From the IMG/VR virus record IMGVR_UViG_3300044825_002834, positions 1 through 51,645 of that record: 51,645 nucleotides of DNA; one strand, 5' to 3'. Shown in pieces: positions 1 to 6,637 of the stretch; the first letter of the stretch is position 1; each line of letters begins with the position of its first letter. The position numbers were made by a program, and so were the translations under genes. The notes beneath the pieces are model-generated. The model saw only the letters and a list, made by a program, of their open reading frames with translations. It ran no database searches and was not told the origin of the DNA. The DNA is from a virus.

Positions 1-70
1 TGCGGCTCTGAGAATCGAACTCAGGTTGCGAGCTTATGAGACTCGCCAGACTACCAAGCCTAGCCAACCG
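1..70 (-). tRNA. tRNA-Met candidate (anticodon CAU), at window edge
   Basis: Read on the minus strand this has a clean T-arm (5-bp stem around TTCGATT) and an anticodon arm with loop CTCATAA, giving anticodon CAU. The acceptor 3' strand runs to window base 1, so the discriminator and any CCA lie outside. The best acceptor pairing leaves an A-A mismatch at 1-72, and the D-arm does not fold cleanly. It could be an initiator-like, a clipped or a degenerate tRNA. It lies directly downstream of the 71-478 gene and probably shares its transcript. Confidence 0.6.
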
Positions 71-478
71 CTATGAGTTAATGCTGTTACGCTTTTCTCC
101 CCAAACTATACCCAACTTTCGCCGCTGGTCAAGAGAAAAATTGCTCAAATTATGTAAAACACTTTCTGCGCCAAGTTTAAATGCAGTATTTAATGCCTGG
201 GCCATTTGTTTTGCTTCTTCTCTAGTGCCGCAAACAACTCGGCGCTCTTCTGAATTGTCGCAAACAACATATTTGCCGCCATTTGATTCAAAAATTTTAT
301 ACTCATCAACTGGAACGAACAGTGGAATTGTAATGTGTTCCTCATCTTCCTCCAAACTCTCCCACGCTAGAGAGAATGCATCGCCTCTTTTGTTTTTACA
401 ACGACTGCATTTTTTTTCTTTTGTTGCGCGATGAATGTATTCTGCTGGCGCTCCGCAGAGCAGTGTGCTGCATCTCAT
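71..478 (-). CDS. Hypothetical protein with N-terminal zinc-binding-type cysteines
   Basis: Encodes 135 aa of unknown function. The N-terminal third carries Cys4, Cys8 and a CSRCKNK pair (C-x2-C), suggesting a small metal-binding knuckle. The middle is acidic and the C-terminal half is charged and helical. The ATG at 478 gives the full reading frame. The only convincing promoter lies at 563-590, which implies a leader of about 75-80 nt, unlike most genes here. The gene ends next to the tRNA-Met candidate. Codon use and composition look like a real phage gene, but I recognise no family. Confidence 0.6.
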   Translation of the reverse strand: MRCSTLLCGAPAEYIHRATKEKKCSRCKNKRGDAFSLAWESLEEDEEHITIPLFVPVDEYKIFESNGGKYVVCDNSEERRVVCGTREEAKQMAQALNTAFKLGAESVLHNLSNFSLDQRRKLGIVWGEKRNSINS

Positions 479-562
479 AAATGTTCTTATTTGGGTGGAA
501 ATGGTTCAAAAATTCTTTATTTGGCTGAAAGGCGCTCAAATTTTATCAACGCTTCTCTCTAT

Positions 563-590
563 ATTATAGAGGGGGAAACTCTTTTGTCAA
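563..590 (-). promoter_or_regulatory. Sigma-70-type promoter for 71-478 and the tRNA
   Basis: On the minus strand, TTGACA (585-590) and TATAAT (563-568) are separated by 16 bp, both perfect consensus. A short inverted repeat (CTCTA / TAGAG) overlaps the -10 box and could be an operator. Unlike the other promoters in the window, the first good ATG (478) is far downstream, so this transcript should have a leader of roughly 75-80 nt. No clear Shine-Dalgarno sequence precedes that ATG. Confidence 0.75.
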
Positions 591-595
591 CGCAT

Positions 596-1310
596 ATTAA
601 ACAAAATCTCGCTCAAGAATCACGAAAGTATCAACAATCAGTGGCCAAACGGTTAAAAATGGTGTTTTACCCCTGTCAAAAACACACTTTTTGGGTTGTG
701 GTGGTATTTTTGTGATTTTTGGAGGTGGATTTTGCAGCGAAATTTGGGCTGTTTTGATTAAAAAAGGGCAATATTTAATACATTTAAATTGCCGTGGAAG
801 CTTTCTCCACCATTCTAATAACAAATCTCATCAAAAATGTTTGTTTTCTCTTCTATGTTTATCCCTTATATGTTTCTTACATCTATCTTGTATTCTACCT
901 ATACAGTGGTCAGTGAGCTTGGCACTATCTTACCCTTTAAAATCCAAACGCCCACAAGGGCATTTCTCCTTGATAATCAAGGAAAAACTCAGTCCTTCTT
1001 GGCACCAAAATTCTTTCTTTTCTTAGGGCGATATTTGGGCTTTTTGCGGCTATAAACTTTGTTGTTTTGAGGGAGTTTTTGAGGCTCCAAACACCGCAAG
1101 CATTTGCTCAGTTCAGCGTCTCTTTCTCTCTTGCTTGTGAACCAGTAGGTTAAAAATTTACAAAGCAGCTTCCCTAAGAGTTTCATTTGTTGTTTTAATT
1201 GGTTTATAATAGCATTATAATATTACACAATGCGGCGAAAATGTGTTATTTCATTAAGAAATCATTACAAATTGCGCCAGGATGGGTATTTTGGGCAAAT
1301 TGAATCATTA
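596..1310. other. Long intergenic region without a confident gene
   Basis: About 700 bases with no convincing gene. A 65-codon minus frame (989-1186) has a basic, Lys-rich C-terminus and a CLRC motif and is a weak candidate. Frames on the other strand are low-complexity. The region holds small dyads (GGCAAT...ATTGCC near 769-793; CCTTGAT-A-ATCAAGG at 968-982) and an AT-rich stretch with overlapping TATAAT-like strings at 1203-1226. It may be a control region or may hold a small RNA; I cannot decide. Confidence 0.4.
968..982. repeat. Perfect 7+1+7 palindrome, operator-like
   Basis: CCTTGATAATCAAGG reads the same on both strands around a single central base. It sits in the largest gene-free stretch of the window and has no poly-T tail, so a repressor or other dimeric-protein site is more likely than a terminator. 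I saw no second copy. Confidence 0.4.
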
Positions 1311-1523
1311 TTAATTATTTGTGTTGGGTGCGCCTTGTCGCTCAATGGTGATTGTTCTGCATCCATCGTCCAATAAATCCCGCACTTCGCGTATTACGTC
1401 CTCGGCAGTGGTCACTGTGATAGAGTCTCCCCACGCTCCAACAACCCACACTTCGGGGCCGCCGCGCAATGCACAACAAGCCGTCTCATCCAACCTGTTG
1501 ATTTTGTTTCTAAATTGCCTCAT
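1311..1523 (-). CDS. Hypothetical phage protein
   Basis: Encodes 70 aa with an alternating strand/helix pattern: a hydrophobic segment around residues 26-32 (VWVVGAW), then an acidic helix (DVIREVRDLLDDG). Its ATG overlaps the TAA of the upstream gene as TAATG, so the two are translationally coupled and belong to the cassette that starts at the promoter 2216-2243. No known family recognised. Confidence 0.65.
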   Translation of the reverse strand: MRQFRNKINRLDETACCALRGGPEVWVVGAWGDSITVTTAEDVIREVRDLLDDGCRTITIERQGAPNTNN

Positions 1524-1720
1524 TATAAAACTCTTAAATGTCTTTGAGCAGAACCCAACTTATCAAGATCAATGGGTTGAATTTTCCCAAAACAAAGCGG
1601 CAAAATCTTTGCCAACTCAAAAGCTGTAATGTCTTCCTTTGGTTCAAAGGAATAACACAGTGGCATTTCAAAATTAATTGTTCTAATCGTGTCTTTTGGA
1701 TAATTATTTTTTTGTTTCAT
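1523..1720 (-). CDS. Hypothetical phage protein
   Basis: Encodes 65 aa of unknown function; the middle (ITAFELAKILPLCFG) is predicted helical. It is the second gene of a three-gene minus-strand cassette, 9 nt after the beta-helix repeat gene and overlapping the next gene by one base (TAATG). That packing and the absence of its own promoter support it as a real gene. Confidence 0.65.
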   Translation of the reverse strand: MKQKNNYPKDTIRTINFEMPLCYSFEPKEDITAFELAKILPLCFGKIQPIDLDKLGSAQRHLRVL

Positions 1721-1729
1721 GTGTTTAAA

Positions 1730-2209
1730 TTAACATTTAATGCGCAAATTGTTGACATCAACTTCAAACTTGTCTGCAATTTCTTGTAAGCTAAGTTCGA
1801 TTACTGTGTTTTGCTGAGAAGGTTTAACGTCTCCAGTAGTCTGCAAGTCTTTATAAACCCTTGCGTTTCCATAAACCCTTGCGTTTCCAAAAACCCTTGC
1901 GTCTCCAGAAACCCTTGCGTCTCCAGAAACCCTTGCGTCTCCATAAACTTTTGCGTCTCCATAAACCCATGCGTTTCCATAAACCCATGCGTTTCCAGAA
2001 ACTTTTGCGTTTCCAGAAACCCATGCGTTTCCAGAAACCCATGCGTTTCCAGAAACCCATGCGTTTCCATCTTGCGAAAGGTTTGCTTCTTTTTCAATCC
2101 ATCCTCCAAGTTCGCCTTCTTCGACATCTCCAAATTCTTTTAGCGACTGGATTTGATGGAGAGTGACGCCGTTGACAGTTTTAGTGTTGGTGGTGAGTTT
2201 GTATTTCAT
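1730..2209 (-). CDS. Hexapeptide-repeat (left-handed beta-helix-like) protein
   Basis: Encodes 159 aa. Residues 1-45 form an N-terminal cap (ending EGELGGWIEKEANL). A run of about 13 six-residue units of the type G-[ND]-A-x-V-x follows, the pattern of a left-handed parallel beta-helix. A C-terminal module (ELSLQEIADKFEVDVNNLRI) resembles the end of the 2883-3215 protein. The start is the ATG at 2209: the promoter -10 box ends 6 nt upstream, ruling out the TTG at 2236. Such repeat proteins are widespread in phages but have no established function. Confidence 0.8.
   Translation of the reverse strand: MKYKLTTNTKTVNGVTLHQIQSLKEFGDVEEGELGGWIEKEANLSQDGNAWVSGNAWVSGNAWVSGNAKVSGNAWVYGNAWVYGDAKVYGDARVSGDARVSGDARVFGNARVYGNARVYKDLQTTGDVKPSQQNTVIELSLQEIADKFEVDVNNLRIKC
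1855..2070 (-). repeat. 18-bp tandem coding repeat
   Basis: About a dozen near-identical 18-bp units, two differing mainly at CATAAA/CAGAAA and TTT/TCT positions, encode the hexapeptide beta-helix. Near-identity at DNA level points to recent expansion or slippage, so copy number may vary among related phages. Confidence 0.85.
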
Positions 2210-2215
2210 ATTATT

Positions 2216-2243
2216 ACTGTATGCTTTTTGAATCAAATGTCAA
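2216..2243 (-). promoter_or_regulatory. Leaderless sigma-70-type promoter
   Basis: TTGACA (2238-2243), 16-bp spacer, TACAGT (2216-2221), then 6 nt to the ATG at 2209. Transcription would start at or next to the A of ATG. The -35 lies between the beta-helix cassette and a structured region. Confidence 0.8.
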
Positions 2244-2666
2244 GAGAAAAACTGCCCCCTGTTCTTTGCTTCTCTGATCAAAGAGTCCTGAACGCTCCTT
2301 GGCACGCCAAAAGTTTTAAAGAATTTTCGCACGTTGCGGTATGTTTTGTATTGTTTGATTATTTCATAGATGCTGTTGTGGACGTTCATTTAAAACAAAA
2401 TAACCCCTTGCGTAAAATTGGCAATGAGAAATACTGCTTCCAAACATGTTGAAAAGTCCCTGATCCTCCCTTGCGGGCAGCAGTCCGTTTTGCATTAGGC
2501 TCTCATTATTTAAGAAATTAAATACCTGCCGCCGAGAGATTCCCCGAAAAGGTCGAAGTTCACGCCATCTCTCGCTTTTCTGCCACTACTCGTTCGTCGG
2601 ATATTTCCAATCTACTTTGGCGACATACTTCCGCCAGCGTAAGCACGGCAGGCAAATTTTTATTTG
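2244..2666 (-). ncRNA. GC-richer structured intergenic region, possible RNA or decayed gene
   Basis: No gene recognised in 420 bases. Positions 2525-2652 can fold as a three-way junction: an outer stem CCTGCCG (2525-2531) with CGGCAGG (2646-2652), a hairpin CGAGAGAT (2533-2540) with ATCTCTCG (2567-2574), and a hairpin TGGCG (2618-2622) with CGCCA (2632-2636). The minus strand also reads as a protein-like frame from about 2660 to the stop at 2364, broken by a TAG at 2586-2588; its last part has an ATG at 2495 (43 aa). Base composition is clearly richer in GC than the flanks. A structured RNA, a decayed foreign gene, or both are possible. Confidence 0.35.
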
Positions 2667-2876
2667 TTATTTTTTATTCTTTTCTTGTATTGTTTTTGCC
2701 ACTTTGATTAGGGCTTCTGCCACAAGAATTGCTATTTCTGGCGTGAAATAAATTGGGTCTGCTCCATCGCTGGAAATAACTACGCAGCCAAAATCATCAA
2801 GGTCTTCACTAATTTTGATTTTGGTTTCATTATCGTCGTCCCAAATCTCGAATGATTGATAGATTGAATGGTTCAT
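2667..2876 (-). CDS. Small acidic phage protein, paralogue of 5196-5408
   Basis: Encodes 69 aa. The C-terminal half (YFTPEIAILVAEALIKVAKT) matches the layout of the 5196-5408 protein (FIPPDMALLLAEAMIKMAEH): a Phe/Pro turn followed by an Ala-rich amphipathic helix. The N-terminal half is acidic and strand-rich. The two genes look like diverged duplicates. It lies 6 nt downstream of the 2883-3215 gene in the same cassette. Function unknown. Confidence 0.7.
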   Translation of the reverse strand: MNHSIYQSFEIWDDDNETKIKISEDLDDFGCVVISSDGADPIYFTPEIAILVAEALIKVAKTIQEKNKK

Positions 2877-2882
2877 AATTTT

Positions 2883-3215
2883 TTATTCTTTAATTCTGAT
2901 TTGACTCACATCAACTCCTTTGAGTTTGGCAACATCTTCTAGAGTTAATTCAATGATTGGCTGTGGACGTTTATCAACGATTTCTCCATTTGAATTTTCA
3001 TAATGGATTTCATTTCCATCAGAATCATATTCACTTTTGCTCCAAAATCCATCTGAATTTTCGAAACTGATTTCATTACCTTTGGAATCGTATTCACTTT
3101 TACCCCAATATCCATATGAATCTTCATAATAGATTTTATTGCCATTATTATCCTTGATACTGAATGGAAATTGTTTGACTTTAAGAAATTGAGCTATGGT
3201 TTGATTGTCTTTCAT
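2883..3215 (-). CDS. Protein with short YD-like repeats and conserved C-terminal module
   Basis: Encodes 110 aa. Residues 25-80 contain three copies of a roughly 19-residue unit (SEYDSxGNEIxxENSxG), similar to short YD/MORN-like strand repeats. The C-terminus (IELTLEDVAKLKGVDVSQIR) is related to that of the beta-helix protein at 1730-2209, so the two carry different repeat bodies on a common tail. The ATG at 3215 is fixed by a promoter whose -10 ends 6 nt upstream. Function unknown. Confidence 0.75.
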   Translation of the reverse strand: MKDNQTIAQFLKVKQFPFSIKDNNGNKIYYEDSYGYWGKSEYDSKGNEISFENSDGFWSKSEYDSDGNEIHYENSNGEIVDKRPQPIIELTLEDVAKLKGVDVSQIRIKE

Positions 3216-3221
3216 GAGACT

Positions 3222-3249
3222 ATTATAGGCTTGAACGGCAAGATGTCAA
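3222..3249 (-). promoter_or_regulatory. Leaderless sigma-70-type promoter
   Basis: TTGACA (3244-3249), 16 bp, TATAAT (3222-3227), then 6 nt to the ATG at 3215. Both boxes match consensus exactly. Confidence 0.85.
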
Positions 3250-3336
3250 GTTTTTTGTCAATTACTTCAAACATAATTAAAAAGCTTTTTCTGTTAGCAA
3301 GTTGTCACGGTTATATTCGCGAAATCCATTTTGTTT

Positions 3337-3819
3337 TTACTCTTTAAATACTGTTTTAATAATTTTAGCAATGTCTTTAAAAGACAATCTTAGATCATCA
3401 TTGCACTCCGTTAGAGCCTCACAAACTGTCCCATCAACAAATTCATCACTACTATTTTTTCTTACGCTCACGCCTTGAGGAAGCTTGCCATCATTACCAA
3501 TTACGCTATAGCAAGGATTTGATCTGTGCAGTACTTCTTCTGTTGCGCTTTTATGCAAAGTGTCTAGCATGAATCCGTCTTCATCTTTCTCTAGCCTGTT
3601 TTGAATTTTACTCAAAACTCCAAGACAGCAGTAGCTTAATTTTTTACTGCGCGGAGCGCATAGTTTCTGTGTGCATTGGCGATATTCACCGCTCTCTAAT
3701 GCGTTCACCCATTTTTGGAAAAATGGCAGTTTAACTTTTTTAAAGTTTTTTGGCAGATTGACGAAAAAATCGCCGCCTTTTGTTGATTTGAATTGCAGTA
3801 TTACTTTGTGTGCTTTCAT
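3337..3819 (-). CDS. Conserved phage protein of unknown function
   Basis: Encodes 160 aa. A segment near residues 35-70 (WVNALESGEYRQC ... YCCLGVL) is a pattern I associate with a widespread family of uncharacterised phage proteins. The C-terminus is a helix (LSFKDIAKIIKTVFKE). The upstream 3820-3897 gap has a TTGACC (3888-3893) but no good -10 at the usual distance, so the promoter is unclear. No catalytic motif is visible. Confidence 0.75.
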   Translation of the reverse strand: MKAHKVILQFKSTKGGDFFVNLPKNFKKVKLPFFQKWVNALESGEYRQCTQKLCAPRSKKLSYCCLGVLSKIQNRLEKDEDGFMLDTLHKSATEEVLHRSNPCYSVIGNDGKLPQGVSVRKNSSDEFVDGTVCEALTECNDDLRLSFKDIAKIIKTVFKE

Positions 3820-3897
3820 ATTAATTTATTAAAAATTCATGGCTTGAACATTTTTTTGCCAAATTTCTTTGACGAATTTGTTAATGAGGTCAAGAGA

Positions 3898-4239
3898 TTA
3901 TTTCACTCCATAAGAAACTTTTTTAACTTCTTCTATCAAGCCAAGACGAATAAAATCTTGCACCCATTCATGAGGCGGATGAGAAAAAACATCTCTATCA
4001 GCATATCTGCTATACCAAGAAAATGCCACATGAACAACGTCATCGTATGATTCAATTACATCAACTTGATCGTAGCGCGTCAGACACAAAATAGTGCCGT
4101 CATCTTTTTCGTAGAGCTTAGAATTTCCAGACTTGCTGAAACCACCAATTTCAAAAACCAAATGACCATCATTATCAAATGACCATTTTTCTGCCTTATC
4201 TTTGAGCAAGTATAGAAGGTTTTTAAATTTTTGAGTCAT
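3898..4239 (-). CDS. Hypothetical phage protein
   Basis: Encodes 113 aa, mixed alpha/beta, Asp- and Tyr-rich, with no recognised domain. The N-terminal 20 residues form a basic helix; the middle (DVVHVAFSWYSRYADRDV) is aromatic. The start at 4239 is fixed by a promoter ending 6 nt upstream, and the gene appears to be a single-gene unit. Confidence 0.7.
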   Translation of the reverse strand: MTQKFKNLLYLLKDKAEKWSFDNDGHLVFEIGGFSKSGNSKLYEKDDGTILCLTRYDQVDVIESYDDVVHVAFSWYSRYADRDVFSHPPHEWVQDFIRLGLIEEVKKVSYGVK

Positions 4240-4245
4240 ATTTAT

Positions 4246-4273
4246 ATATTAGCTAGTTTTTCGATACAGTCAA
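4246..4273 (-). promoter_or_regulatory. Leaderless sigma-70-type promoter
   Basis: TTGACT (4268-4273), 16 bp, TAATAT (4246-4251), then 6 nt to the ATG at 4239. Confidence 0.75.
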
Positions 4274-4289
4274 GAGATTATTTTTGTTT

Positions 4290-4508
4290 TTAATCAAAAG
4301 ACAAATTCTCTTCTGCCATGCGTTGAAAAATTAATCCGCGCAAACTATCCAAAGATTTATAAACTTCGGCGGGAATTTCTTTGTGTTTTAAATCGAGGCG
4401 AATGCTCTCGCTCAAATCGTTCAAAATCATTCTCCATTTCCAGCCGTCAATGGCTGTTTGATGCTCAAAAGCATCCTGTGGGAGTTCAAATTCAAGAGTT
4501 GCTTTCAT
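4290..4508 (-). CDS. Small phage protein
   Basis: Encodes 72 aa. The sequence (DGWKWRMILNDLSESIRLDL ...) is helical and amphipathic and resembles a small phage family seen in many genomes, without known function. The ATG at 4508 is preferred over the TTG at 4514. It overlaps the upstream gene by 17 nt and is the last gene of a cassette driven from 4973-5000. Confidence 0.7.
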   Translation of the reverse strand: MKATLEFELPQDAFEHQTAIDGWKWRMILNDLSESIRLDLKHKEIPAEVYKSLDSLRGLIFQRMAEENLSFD

Positions 4509-4752
4509 CGTCAAAGGTTGTTAAGTGAAGTTGTTTATTGTCTTTACTGGAACAAAGAATAGTTTGATATGGTGAGTAGTCGCCTTTAGTTTTGAAAAAA
4601 CTAAGAGAAAAGCGTTTTCCATCCAAAACTGCTTGCATTTCCTCTACTTGTTCTTTGTTTAGCTCAAATTCAACGCCGTCTTTGGTGAATTTGATGGTTT
4701 CAATGGTTGAATCAAATCCAACCTTGCGTTTTGCATATACTGAGAAGCTCAT
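4492..4752 (-). CDS. Hypothetical phage protein
   Basis: Encodes 86 aa, strand-rich in the first half (FDSTIETIKFTKDGVEFEL) with a short helix after it. Starts inside the ATGA overlap with the gene at 4749-4964 and overlaps the next gene by 17 nt, so it is the middle of a coupled trio. Unknown function. Confidence 0.7.
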   Translation of the reverse strand: MSFSVYAKRKVGFDSTIETIKFTKDGVEFELNKEQVEEMQAVLDGKRFSLSFFKTKGDYSPYQTILCSSKDNKQLHLTTFDDESNS

Positions 4753-4964
4753 TTTGCTTGAATTTGTGCTAGTTTGACTCTGAGTTGTTTTAACTCGATA
4801 AAATTGTCAACGGCATTTTTAAGAATTTCTTCTTCCATATCGTGACAATCGGAATAAGGATTCCAATCTCTCCAGCAGTATTGAAAAGCGTCATCATTTT
4901 CGGGCAAAGAATCATGAATCTCTTGCGTGGCAAATGGTCTATCGCAGATTTTGCATGTTTTCAT
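4749..4964 (-). CDS. Small protein with CxxC metal-binding-type motif
   Basis: Encodes 71 aa. The N-terminus MKTCKICDRPF has a C-x2-C knuckle, and two further Cys follow (YCWRDWNPYSDC), enough for one zinc site. The C-terminal 30 residues form a Leu/Lys-rich helix. First gene of a three-gene coupled cassette; the ATG is 8 nt after the -10 box. Confidence 0.7.
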   Translation of the reverse strand: MKTCKICDRPFATQEIHDSLPENDDAFQYCWRDWNPYSDCHDMEEEILKNAVDNFIELKQLRVKLAQIQAK

Positions 4965-4972
4965 TTGTTTTT

Positions 4973-5000
4973 ACAATAGTGATTCTTTCGAGTTAGTCAA
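4973..5000 (-). promoter_or_regulatory. Leaderless sigma-70-type promoter
   Basis: TTGACT (4995-5000), 16 bp, TATTGT (4973-4978), then 8 nt to the ATG at 4964. Confidence 0.75.
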
Positions 5001-5007
5001 GAGATTT

Positions 5008-5199
5008 TTATAGAGAAACTTTCATTTCATCAATTTCTTCCTCAATCTCATTTAGTCCTTTGAGTATTCCTTGACAAATGGAAAAGGCTGTTTCATTTCG
5101 CCATTTTTTGCAGTCTGATCGCAACTCTTTATAATATTCTCTCATGTTGAGAATATGTAGTTTGAGAGCATCTACAGGAATGTAATCAGTGGTTGTCAT
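5008..5199 (-). CDS. Small helical hypothetical protein
   Basis: Encodes 63 aa, almost entirely helical, with two Cys and an acidic C-terminus (LNEIEEEIDEMK). Overlaps the 5196-5408 gene by 4 nt (ATGA), which supports translational coupling at the distal end of the cassette that begins near 6588. Unknown function. Confidence 0.65.
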   Translation of the reverse strand: MTTTDYIPVDALKLHILNMREYYKELRSDCKKWRNETAFSICQGILKGLNEIEEEIDEMKVSL

Positions 5200-5408
5200 T
5201 TGTTTTTGAGGTGTTCGGCCATTTTAATCATTGCTTCTGCCAGTAGCAAAGCCATGTCTGGAGGAATAAATTCCATTTCTCCATCATTTTTTTGCAAGCA
5301 AACACAATCTAGTCCATCAGGGTCATCGCAAACAGTAAATGTTTTTATTGGCGGGTCAGTAGCGTGGTCAAAGATTTCGTATTTGGGGGAAAGGGAGTAG
5401 TCTTTCAT
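5196..5408 (-). CDS. Small acidic phage protein, paralogue of 2667-2876
   Basis: Encodes 70 aa with an acidic N-terminal half containing two Cys (DGLDCVCLQ) and an Ala-rich helix (DMALLLAEAMIKMAEHL) like that of the 2667-2876 protein. Overlaps genes on both sides by 4 nt. The duplicate pair suggests selection for dosage or for two related partners. Function unknown. Confidence 0.7.
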   Translation of the reverse strand: MKDYSLSPKYEIFDHATDPPIKTFTVCDDPDGLDCVCLQKNDGEMEFIPPDMALLLAEAMIKMAEHLKNK

Positions 5409-5986
5409 GCTTTTACGTTAACGATTTCTTCAATGATGTCAATCATTTTTTGGTTAAATTCGTTTTTATCAGCAGCACTAGCAGCAGCCCAAGCAGCAGC
5501 AGCATCAGCAGCATAAGCAGCATCAGCAGCACTAGCAGCAGCCCAAGCAGCAGCAGCATCAGCAGCACGAGCATCAGCAGCACTCTCTTTGCTCCTGTCA
5601 CTGCCATTCAGCCAAGAGTCTGCCCAAAGATTCCATTTGGAAGCTTTATAAACTATTTTTGCAACTTTAATAGCAAATTCAACTTTTTGCTCTGTATTAA
5701 TTTGTGGTAAACTAATTTCTTCTATCAAAGTTTGAGATTTGCTTGCAAACTTTAAACCATCAGTGTTAACGATTTTATCAACGCTGATTTCAAAAAGTTT
5801 TGGATTAAGAATATCTGCATGAATTGGATTGAATAAAACTGCCAAAAGTGGATGGTTATAACAATGTAATACTTGGTCAGTACACATTTCAACACCTTCT
5901 TTTTGAATGGTAACTGGCACTCCAATTTGCCACTGTGTGTTGTTATGGCTCTTCAAGTCTTGGGTTAAAAGTTTATAGTATTTCAT
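5405..5986 (-). CDS. Phage protein with Ala-rich repeat insert
   Basis: Encodes 193 aa. Residues 1-135 form a globular part with a conserved look (LHCYNHPLLAVLFNP). Residues about 135-175 are a repetitive Ala/Asp/Trp tract (units of AADAAAAWAAASAAD), predicted as one long helix. A normal C-terminal helix (NQKMIDIIEEIVNV) follows. The ATG at 5986 overlaps the upstream stop (ATGA) and is preferred to the frame start at 6001. The GCA/GCT-rich tract is a slippage-prone DNA repeat. I associate such proteins with uncharacterised phage families; function unknown. Confidence 0.7.
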   Translation of the reverse strand: MKYYKLLTQDLKSHNNTQWQIGVPVTIQKEGVEMCTDQVLHCYNHPLLAVLFNPIHADILNPKLFEISVDKIVNTDGLKFASKSQTLIEEISLPQINTEQKVEFAIKVAKIVYKASKWNLWADSWLNGSDRSKESAADARAADAAAAWAAASAADAAYAADAAAAWAAASAADKNEFNQKMIDIIEEIVNVKA

Positions 5987-6168
5987 TTGTTTTCTTTCCA
6001 TTTAAATTCAACTTCTCTGGTTCCTGCGACAATTTGCCACTCTGCAAAACCTTTGTTAACGAGTTCCTGTCTCCAAGAGTCCGAAGACAGACACCAACCA
6101 AGCACAATCGCGACGATAAACGTCATTGTTGCTACAGTCACTAAAAGCATAGGAGAATCTTCGTTCAT
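5983..6168 (-). CDS. Small membrane protein, tandem paralogue of 6165-6344
   Basis: Encodes 61 aa with one transmembrane segment (residues about 8-26, LLVTVATMTFIVAIVLGW) and a cytoplasmic-type tail containing GFAEWQIV ... EFKWKE. The same tail (GFAEWVV ... EFKWKE) is in the next upstream gene, so the two are a tandem duplication. The ATG at 6168 overlaps the upstream TGA. Function unknown. Confidence 0.75.
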   Translation of the reverse strand: MNEDSPMLLVTVATMTFIVAIVLGWCLSSDSWRQELVNKGFAEWQIVAGTREVEFKWKENK

Positions 6169-6344
6169 TGTTTTTCCTTCCATTTAAATTCTGTTTTATC
6201 TTGACCCTTAACTACCCATTCAGCAAAGCCGCGATCAACAGCTTCTTGCTTAAGATCGTCTCTCTGACCTGCGGCCACAAACGCGCAAATCAAAAGCGTA
6301 ATTATCATTGCAACAGATAGCCATTCTAAAGTGTTTTCTTTCAT
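6165..6344 (-). CDS. Small membrane protein (59 aa), tandem paralogue
   Basis: Encodes 59 aa with a transmembrane segment (residues 8-26, WLSVAMIITLLICAFVAAG) and a hydrophilic tail ending EFKWKEKQ. Matches the downstream 61-aa protein in topology and in the GFAEW and FKWKE motifs. Ends in an ATGA overlap with it and starts 4 nt after the gene at 6349-6588. Unknown role; a membrane-inserted phage protein that acts on the host envelope is one possibility. Confidence 0.75.
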   Translation of the reverse strand: MKENTLEWLSVAMIITLLICAFVAAGQRDDLKQEAVDRGFAEWVVKGQDKTEFKWKEKQ

Positions 6345-6348
6345 GTTA

Positions 6349-6588
6349 TTATGAGTTGTCTATTTGTTTTTTAACAGTTTTAGGAATCAAACACCAGCAT
6401 CCTTGAGAGTCTTGAACGATTTTCCACTGACAGGTTGCTTCTGCGCCAAGAAAAATGGCATTTTTACCATATTCGCCAAAGTAACGCAAACTAATCATGG
6501 AATTATAGGGGCGAAATGCCTCATTAATTCTGCTCAATGAAGTGCTCTCGTTGAGTCTAGAGAGAGCTTTGGTCGGCTGTTTGTTCAT
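6349..6588 (-). CDS. Hypothetical phage protein
   Basis: Encodes 79 aa. The N-terminal 30 residues are Ser/Arg-rich; the rest is strand-rich with two close Cys and Trp (GCWCLIP). Leads the long cassette 6588-5008. Its start is fixed by a promoter whose -10 ends 6 nt before the ATG. No family recognised. Confidence 0.65.
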   Translation of the reverse strand: MNKQPTKALSRLNESTSLSRINEAFRPYNSMISLRYFGEYGKNAIFLGAEATCQWKIVQDSQGCWCLIPKTVKKQIDNS

Positions 6589-6594
6589 GCTCTC

Positions 6595-6622
6595 ACTATG
6601 GAGAGGTCTTGGCCGCTGTCAA
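6595..6622 (-). promoter_or_regulatory. Leaderless sigma-70-type promoter
   Basis: TTGACA (6617-6622), 16 bp, CATAGT (6595-6600), then 6 nt to the ATG at 6588. Drives a seven-gene cassette down to about 5008. Confidence 0.75.
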
Positions 6623-6637
6623 GATTTTTTTTTGATC

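Noticed and set aside
691-1055. Plus-strand frames in the long intergenic region
   Set aside because: Low-complexity hydrophobic composition, no promoter or ribosome site, and no protein-like pattern.
1855-2070. CRISPR-like short regular repeat
   Set aside because: The units are directly adjacent without spacers and encode a hexapeptide pattern.
1801-2166. Open frames in several other frames and strands across the 18-bp repeat region
   Set aside because: They are mirror images of the tandem repeat in the real beta-helix gene; only one frame has a promoter and a sensible protein pattern.
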